From contig OY754476.1 of the NCBI GenBank assembly GCA_963575645.1, forward strand, positions 1,922,001 through 1,986,000: DNA of 64,000 nucleotides, in the 5' to 3' direction. The stretch is from Xanthostigma xanthostigma. Taxonomy: Eukaryota; Arthropoda; Insecta; Raphidioptera; Raphidiidae. The stretch's first letter is position 1. Every line of letters starts with the position of its first letter. Position numbers and translations under genes: made by a program. A model generated the notes under the pieces. That model ran no database searches. It saw only the letters and a program-made list of their open reading frames with translations, and was not told where the DNA came from. Shown piece after piece: positions 57,352 to 64,000 of the stretch.

Positions 57352-60300
57352 ATGTTACGATTTATAGGTAAGTACAGCTAACAATATATTATTTCGTAGT
57401 GTTGCAAGTCGTATTTTATTATAATTTCACCGGCTTTTTCCGTTTGTCAATATTAACGAATTCCAAATGCTTCATAAGATTACGCCGCAGATTTTTATTT
57501 TTAAAATTAAATATATATCAAGTTTTAGATTTGAGGTTAAGAAATACAAAAATGTGTACGTCAGTATAAAAATACCGATACTATATAGTTTGATTTCATA
57601 AAAATGAATAGATCACGGTATGTAATAGAATAAAATAACAATATCCAAAAAAAGGCTGTAATGCTTAATAATAATAAGCCTTAAACACCGATTACTTATT
57701 TATACTAATAAACGAAAAAGTACTCAAAATATTTCCCAATAAGACACTTGTTTTTATTTCAAAATATGCCAAATATGCCGATGCATATATATGTACAATT
57801 TTTACTTGCCAATTATTTTATAAAACTAAATAATAGTCTGCCCGATTTCAGTTTTATTGCTTGGGTTCTCTGGAGCCTTGGCCCTGTACCCATCGAGTTC
57901 CGAGGTAGTAGACTTAACACAATCTAATTTTGAGAGACTTGTGATTCAGAGCGATTCTATTTGGGTCGTTGAATTCTTTGCACCATGGTGTGGACATTGT
58001 CAATCGTTAGTGCCGGAATATTCGAAAGCAGCTACCGCACTTAAAGTATGTAAAAATAAATTATTGGAGTAATACATGTAATAGGTATATGAAGGTTTAG
58101 AATATTGATAAGTAATGCGAATTTTATAGGGCGTAATAAAAGTTGGTGCCGTAAATGCTGACGAACATAAATCGTTAGCTGCCCAATATGGCATAAAGGG
58201 TTTTCCGACAATAAAAATTTTTGGTGAAGATAAAAATAAACCGGAGGATTTTAATGGTCAACGTACGGCTAAAGGAATTGTAGATTCGGCGTTAGCTGCA
58301 GCAAAAAAAAAAGTAAATGCTCAATTGGGGGGGAAAGCAAAGGTAAAATATTGAAATGATATTATATAAATTAATTAATTACCTACTTATCATCAAATGG
58401 TCAAGTAAGTATTTTTATCTTAACCTTTCAGGACGATGGAAAAGACGTTGTGGAATTGACTGACAGTAACTTTAATAAACTCGTACTGGATTCAGAGGAA
58501 ATGTGGCTCGTGGAATTTTTTGCTCCATGGTGTGGTCATTGCAAAAATTTGGCACCACATTGGGCTCAAGCAGCGAAAGAGCTTAAAGGCAAAGTGTGTG
58601 TTTGTGTATACAGGGTGTCCCATTAAGAATGGGACATAGAACAACCGCAGATTGTCCAATTCAAAATAAAACGATTAAGCGAAATATGCTTAGATAAAAT
58701 GTTACTCGCTCTACCAGTGGCGTACGGCAGGAGTAAGTAATGCTTGTACCCCTTCTAAATGTTACGCCGCTGTCTAAATTTTAATTTTTTTGATATTTTC
58801 TAAGTCAATAATGTACACTTGTTAGTTTGTTGCAAAGTCATTGGTTTTCGAGATATTCGCAGTTTTTTTAAGAGAAAATTGTAAAAATGAATATTATTAA
58901 TAATAATACAAATAAAAAGTACATGTCTATCTATCTTTAACTGCGAATATCTCGAAAACCAATGACTTTACAACAAACTAACAAGTGTACATTATTGACT
59001 TAGAAAATATCAAAAAAATTAAAATTATAGTCAAAATTAAAATTTAGACAGTGGAGTAACATTTAGAAGGGGTACAAGCATTACTTACTCCTGCCGTACG
59101 CCACTGGTAGAGCGTACTGAACTAATTTTTTTGTTAGGTGCATTTTATGATATTTAACAAGTGTGCCGATTTGAATAAAATTATACGGTGTATTAAAAAA
59201 ATTATGGACATTAATAATTTTTCAGTTTTCAACTTCAACACCCCGTATTTCGGAAACGAGTAACATTTTATCTAAGCATATTTCGCTTAATCGTTTTATT
59301 TTGAATTGGAGAATCTGCGGTTGTTCTATGTCCCATTCTTAATGGAACACCTGTATATGGGGATAAAATTTAGTGTTTTTTTTTAAATTTTTTCATTGGG
59401 CTCCCATTTATTTAATTGCAGGTAAAATTAGGAGCTTTGGATGCCACAGTGCATAATTTGAAAGCCAGCGAGTATAAAGTTCAGGGATATCCAACTATCA
59501 AATTTTTCCCGCCTGGAAAAAAAGATTCTAGTTCAGTTGAAGAATATACGGGCGGTAGAACAGCTAGCGATATTGTTAGCTGGGCTTTGAGTAAAATTGA
59601 GGAAAATGTTCCTGCACCTGAAGTAATTGAACTTAATAATGAGAAAGCAATGAAAAAGGCTTGTGAAGATAAACCACTTTGTGTAATATCTATTTTGCCT
59701 CATATTCTTGATTGTCAGTCAGAATGTCGTAATAACTACATTAACGTATTAAGAGAAATGGGCGAGAAATACAAGAAGAAAATGTGGGGGTAAGTTAAAA
59801 AAAAATCTTAACAGAAATTACTCAGTTGAATACCAAATGTTGGTTAAATCATGCAAATTCCACGTTTGCTTATGTGCTTTTAAAATTTTCAGATGGGTTT
59901 GGGCTGAAGCGGGAGCACAGCCTGGTATTGAAGAGGCGTTAGAAATAGGAGGTTTCGGCTACCCAGTTATGGCCGTAGCTAATTTCAAAAAAATGAAATA
60001 TTCGGTTCTTAGAGGCTCATTTTCCAAAGATGGAATTAATGAATTTTTGAGGTAATATTTGTGTTACACTTTAAATAGGTATACGTCAAAACTTATTCCA
60101 TACTAGCGGTCCCGTCCGGTTTCACCCGGGTGTAAACGAACGAATGGGGAAGGGAGGAACATGAGTACACACATTCATATTAGTTTACCAAGATGAATGT
60201 TGTGTCCAAATTTCATGATGATCGGAGTTACCGTTCAAAATTTTTTGTCGATAAAAAGCAGTATTTATACTTTTTTTAACTAATAATTTTTTTTTTAATT

Positions 60301-60909
60301 AATTAAATTAAAATAAATTTTAATGTAAGCCTTAGAAAAAAGCAATGTAGGAAATAAAAAAAAAAAAAAATAAAAAAGCATTCGCCCAACGTAGGGCTTG
60401 AACCCACGACCCTGGTATTGACTTGACAGTCTTGTGCTGTACCGATTGCGCTAGCCGGCGCTGTATTCTTACATCGCTAATAAGAGTATACTTAGTTAGT
60501 GCATTTCACCTGAATAGAAGCTTATTTTTTAGATACATTTGGAACATTTTTCATTAATGCTCCGCTCCTAATGTTCGTAGCCTGATTTTATATAGCCTAT
60601 AGCCTTCCTCGATAAATGGGCTATCCAACAAAAAAATTTTTTTCAATTTGAACCAGTAGTTCCTGAGATTAGCGCGTTCAAACAAACAAACAAACAAACT
60701 CTTCAGCTTTATATATTAGTATAGATAACTGGTTGTGTTTTTATATTAGGGACCTTTCATTTGGCCGCGGTAATACCGCTCCGGTAAAGGGTGCTGCGCT
60801 GCCAAAGATTCATGACACTGTGCTGTGGGACGGAAAAGATGGAGAATTACCTCAGGAAGAAGATATTGATTTATCTGATGTTGATCTCGATGACAAAGAT
60901 GAGTTATAA
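57352..60909 (+). CDS. PDIA6: Protein disulfide isomerase A6 (P5/CaBP1)
   Basis: ER-lumen thiol oxidoreductase and chaperone that forms and rearranges disulfides. Seven exons join in frame to 423 residues: 57352-57367, 57852-58045, 58130-58342, 58432-58593, 59422-59789, 59893-60051, 60750-60909. A signal peptide (residues 1 to about 17, [13 protein letters not shown]) is split by the first intron. Thioredoxin domain 1 has FFAPWC52GHC55. Thioredoxin domain 2 has FFAPWC175GHC178 and [12 protein letters not shown] third, redox-inactive thioredoxin-fold region follows (residues about 270-390, [26 protein letters not shown]). The acidic tail ends in KDEL (420-423) for ER retrieval. Length and order match PDIA6. 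An upstream CAG acceptor at 57,349 implies a non-coding first exon. Two introns hold large transposons (58,611-59,353 and 60,100-60,726). Confidence 0.96.
58611..59353. mobile_element. Long foldback, mariner/Tc1-like ends with TA flanks, in a PDIA6 intron
   Basis: CAGGGTGTCCCATTAAGAAT and ATTCTTAATGGAACACCTG are the ends, each flanked by TATA. Outer arms pair 58,611-58,705 with 59,262-59,353. A second inverted pair, with GTGGCGTACGGCAGGAGTAA and its complement, spans about 58,715-59,115 and looks like one element inside another. The left end starts 17 bp after the splice donor. Confidence 0.75.
60100..60726 (-). mobile_element. tRNA-Lys-derived SINE-like element, copy 2
   Basis: It shares its full layout with 15,726-16,459: TACTAGCGGTCCCGTCCGG at one edge, a tRNA-like segment at 60,383-60,460 on the minus strand, then CCTTCCTCGATAAATGGGC and CCTGAGATTAGCGCGTTCAA. 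The tRNA-like part is decayed, with a small duplication in the anticodon arm. It lies in the last intron of PDIA6, ending 23 bp before the acceptor. Confidence 0.75.
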
Positions 60910-60997
60910 ATTTTTGTTTCAGCTATATTTTCAGTTTAATGTAAAATTTCTATTTTTTAATATTTCAAGACTGTTTAATGTATGTTTCTTTTTCTAT

Positions 60998-61163
60998 CAA
61001 GGGCGTAGATATTTTTTTTTCTGGGAGGGCGGTAATTTTTTTTTCCAAGAAGTATTTCTAATTTTTATATTTAGCCAGGTATTATTTTCAGTTTTTTTTA
61101 TTATTGCGATCCTGGTAGGGGGGTAATTACCCCCTTTAACCCCCACCCTTATCTACGCCCTTG
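60998..61163. mobile_element. hAT MITE, CAAGGGCGTAGATA family, copy 2
   Basis: Inverted ends CAAGGGCGTAGATA and TATCTACGCCCTTG. The flanks TTTTCTAT and TTTTCTAC match at seven of eight bases. It lies 88 bp after the PDIA6 stop, so probably in its 3' UTR. Confidence 0.82.
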
Positions 61164-61269
61164 TTTTCTACAATTTATAATACGATTTAATAAGTACTGA
61201 AAACGCATTTCTACGCCAATTAAAAAAGATATAAATATTTTGTTATAATTATCTTTTCTCCAAGTGTGT

Positions 61270-61505
61270 AGGCTTTCACGGCCGGCCGGTGTTGATCCAA
61301 ATCTTCTTGGTTTCCGGGCTTGTATGTCGTGGTACATTGGTATTCTACCTGACGTTTGGTGTACAACTGCGGTAGACATTATCAAAGGCTTACCTGTAAG
61401 CAGCCTAGAAGGACACTTCGCCCGCTACCACATTGCCTTTGATAACGTCTACCGCAGTTGTAGACGAAACGCCAGGTAGAAATACCAATGAACCACGGAA
61501 ACCAA
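61270..61505. repeat. Foldback with a decayed hammerhead-like core
   Basis: Arms of about 90 bases pair AAATCTTCTTGGTTTCCGG with CCACGGAAACCAAGAAGATT, and GCGGTAGACATTATCAAAGG with CCTTTGATAACGTCTACCGC. In the right arm TTGATAA, a 7-bp stem (CGTCTAC...GTAGACG), GAAAC and GTA follow in the hammerhead order, though the CUGAUGA box is mutated. AGGCTTTCACGGCCGGCC precedes the left arm. Confidence 0.6.
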
Positions 61506-61954
61506 GAAGATTTGAATTATCTTTTCATTTTTGGGAACTATAATTTGGTGCAGATACAGTTTAACGTATAAAAGACTTAATATAATAATAAGAGACCTTT
61601 TTTATTAATCATATTAAAAAATACAAATATATTTTCGAATAAAGATAGATCGCGTAATTTGTAATGTTCTTGACACGTTTTTAGCTATTTCCAAAATTAC
61701 CGTTTTATTTTCATCAAAATAAAATACTATGTACCAAAGTTCTTTTAAAATAAGATAAATACATCATTTTCTGAATTTTAATTTAAAAACTTGTTTTGTT
61801 TTTTATTTTTGTGATGAGTGAATTAAATATATAGAAGTGAATTTTTTTACGCTACAAATATTAGAAAATAAGAAAAAAAGAAATCAGTGACCAGGTCCGG
61901 CTTCGCCTGGATTTATAAGATTACCTATTAAACATAGACATATTACGCTGCATT

Positions 61955-62223
61955 CAAGGGCGTAGATAATTTTTTTTTCTGGGGGGAGGGTAAAACAAAA
62001 AATAATATTTTTTTTGAGTTTTATTAATATCACACAAGAATACTCACGAAGGAAGGGGTCAAGCAAAATATTAATTCCCAAACTAATTTTACAATTTTTT
62101 TTTCAAGAAGTATTTCTTATAGTTTTATCTTTTAGCTGGGTATTCGTATTATTTTCAGTTTTATTTTTTTATTATGTTCCTGGGGGGAATCACTTCCTTT
62201 ATCCCCCCATATCTACGCTCTTG
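61955..62223. mobile_element. hAT MITE, CAAGGGCGTAGATA family, copy 3
   Basis: Inverted ends CAAGGGCGTAGATAA and ATCTACGCTCTTG. The flanks GCTGCATT and GCTACATT match at seven of eight bases. Shares its interior (ACTCACGAAGGAAGG, CAAGAAGTATTTCT) with the 41,425 copy. Confidence 0.82.
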
Positions 62224-62399
62224 GCTACATTTGACTTTTTATAGAATAAGAGCGGACCCGGTATAGGCAATGAATGAAAGGATCATTATTTAAGTCATAA
62301 ATATAAAATAAAATATTGAGAGGTGCTGGCAGACTAAAATTTGGAATTATCTATTTTTTATGTGAGAAATCCAAAAAAAATATATAAAAAAAAATTTGG

Positions 62400-62570
62400 T
62401 CGGAAAAAAAATAATTCAGGATCTCGACAACAGCGCCACCTACCGGGCTCAACTATTGCTAGGAACCATCCAAGTGACCCCGTAAGTACAAAAAAATTCA
62501 TCAAAATCGGTCAAGTCGTTTAGGAGGAGAAGAACTGCGAACACACGGACACCGGAATTTTATACAAAAA
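62400..62570 (+). repeat. Possible RTE-like retrotransposon 3' end
   Basis: GACAACAGCGCCACCTACCG and CATCAAAATCGGTCAAGTCG, then GGAGGAGAAGAACTGCGAAC, are phrases I associate with untranslated tails of insect RTE-like elements. Recognition is from memory of repeat style, so confidence is low. Confidence 0.3.
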
Positions 62571-63504
62571 AAGAAATTTTCCATTTTTTGAAAATCGTAG
62601 AATGGCATTACCCCATAATCCCACCACGGGCTTCAATGATTATAATTAGCGATTTTATTCCCACCAATGTCACCAAATTGCCGTCATCAATGCTCGTTTC
62701 AAAATTCGATTTTCCCGTTTAAAAATAAATCAACAATGAAAGAAACAATCATTGATAACTACCTGTGTTATTTATAAGTTACATCGTAGTGGAGTGTATA
62801 ACTGTGATATTAAAGGGCTTGCTTTGATCCGTAGAGTTTTGTAAAAGCTTTATGTGTAAAACTTGACTAAAATAAAATTTATATGTTTGTGGCTTGTTAT
62901 AATAGATTTCTGTTTCAGTATCTGGGTACAAATGCGTTTAGAAGATCTAGAGTAGATTTTTTTAAAGTGGAACACGGGGGGTTTTCTCATTAATTTTAAC
63001 TTCTCAATAACTGATACAATGAACAAAAAAGCAAGTGGGTGCTTATTTGTACTTATTTACGAAAATTTGATCCAATGAATTTCAACTAAATGCAAAATCT
63101 AATACTCCATATTTTTTAAATATTCATTCAGTTTTTTTATCTTTTAAAATAAATCAGCGCGGTACCTAGGTACACAAACCATGTTATTTGAAAAATCTTT
63201 TGCTAATAAATGCACCATTCAGTCATAAGTGTTTCATTCAGTCATACCATTTAAAAAATTAAATATTATGACCAACAGGTTCTAATGTGCAAATATATTA
63301 TTACTATAGTTACTTCTATTTATATTTTGAAATCACATTTTGTAATATCTGTTGATTTATTGAGATACGTACAAATAACTCTGCAAATAAGTATATTTTT
63401 GGGGCATTAATGTAAACACAGTGTCTACTAGGCTAGAAAATATTTTAAAGATCTCTTCCTTAGATTCTTGCAGAATTGTATAATTATTTATTATGCAATA
63501 TCAG

Positions 63505-63647
63505 GTATAGTCAAAACATTTCCGCAATTTACACTTCTACGCAATGTCGTTGGTAATTGGACACCCGATCAACAACGCGACAGAGAGTCTTATTTCCAAG
63601 TTCATCAAAAAGATAGCAATTTACTATTCTTTATCTACAAAAGATAA
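63505..63647 (+). CDS. Candidate terminal exon of an unidentified gene
   Basis: An ATATCAG acceptor (63,504) is followed by 143 bases open in the phase that begins with two bases (GT), ending in TAA. The 47 residues, including VVGNWTPDQQRDRESYFQVH, then KDSNLLFFIYKR, look like real protein: balanced composition, few repeats, and higher GC than the flanks. I do not recognise the family. No convincing upstream exon was found in the window, so the gene would need a long last intron or lie partly beyond my detection. It could also be a retroposed or decayed fragment. Confidence 0.4.
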
Positions 63648-64000
63648 AAATACTAGACATAACAATTGTGTTGATTCACTTGCAGTAAAGTTGATAAATA
63701 TTTATGTGAAACAAAACAGATTAGACTAGAAAATATGAATGTATGCATTTCTTATTTTTTAATATTATTTTGTATGGATTATCCGAGTATTAGTCAACTG
63801 TACCAAAACTATTTGAAAACAAAATCGATTTTGGAACAGTTTTTTTATAAATTCCCTAGTTTTCTTTTGTATTAAAAAAATGTAATAAAGTAATTTTTTT
63901 CGTATTTTTGTATGTCTTTAAAAAACCACTCCTATCTACTGGCTAACCAAAATCCTAATCGTAACTTGATTTTTTTTTAATTAAATTTTTTGAAAAAACG
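63648..64000. other. AT-rich right edge
   Basis: No gene or repeat recognised. An AATAAA-like ATGTAATAAAGTAA at about 63,880 could serve as a poly(A) signal for the exon above. Confidence 0.35.

Larger units (their letters stand above)
61506..63504. other. Repeat-rich intergenic sequence downstream of PDIA6
   Basis: AT-rich. It contains a hAT MITE (61,955-62,223), a possible RTE-like retrotransposon 3' end (about 62,400-62,570) and otherwise no recognisable feature. A TTTCAG acceptor at about 62,918 opens 24 codons, but no coding continuation was found. Confidence 0.45.

Noticed and set aside
62918-62995. Possible exon after a TTTCAG acceptor
   Set aside because: It is open for 24 codons but ends in a stop and cannot be joined in phase to the 63,505 exon except through an implausible 7-base exon.

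Overview
This window looks like AT-rich insect nuclear DNA, most likely from a moth or butterfly. The genes are split into many small GT-AG exons, introns and spacers are full of short inverted-repeat transposons, there are tRNA-Lys-derived SINEs, and several dispersed repeats are of types I associate with Lepidoptera. The order is an inference from repeat character, not from a species match. No bacterial or viral region was seen.

Layout. (1) 1-19,918, minus strand: two head-to-tail genes for the alpha-2/delta subunit of voltage-gated calcium channels. The right-hand copy (9,261-19,918) is complete: 19 exons join in frame to 1,206 residues. The left-hand copy (5,669 to about 1,130) has its first eight exons (490 codons) and runs off the left edge. 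(2) 27,165-30,489, plus: Shifted/WIF1, a secreted WIF-domain protein with five EGF repeats (354 aa). COQ7 (184 aa, ubiquinone synthesis) lies antisense inside one of its introns. (3) 36,536-38,507, minus: an Ariadne-2-type RBR ubiquitin ligase (490 aa). (4) 40,084-53,886, plus: glycogenin. A 356-aa short form matches the canonical enzyme. A 292-codon His-rich cassette exon and a 717-codon Pro/Thr/Glu/Lys-rich repeat exon can both be spliced in frame to give a form of about 1,354 aa. (5) 57,352-60,909, plus: a PDIA6/P5 protein disulfide isomerase ending in KDEL, with ER-stress-type elements upstream. (6) 63,505-63,647: one convincing but unidentified terminal exon.

The rest is mostly transposon debris, some of it dated by clear target-site duplications. 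It includes a hAT relic with a dimerisation-domain ORF, at least six short hAT-type elements with 8-bp duplications, PIF/Harbinger-like and mariner-like foldbacks, LINE tails, a Penelope-like fragment carrying a hammerhead-ribozyme-like motif, a 108-bp minisatellite, and a tandem duplication whose two copies show the filled and empty site of one transposon.

The genes do not form one pathway: they cover calcium-channel trafficking, Hedgehog/Wnt ligand handling, ubiquinone synthesis, ubiquitination, glycogen priming and ER folding. The items most worth following up are the giant glycogenin isoform, the hammerhead-like motifs, the ERSE/UPRE-like promoter of PDIA6, and the alpha-2/delta introns built almost wholly from transposons.
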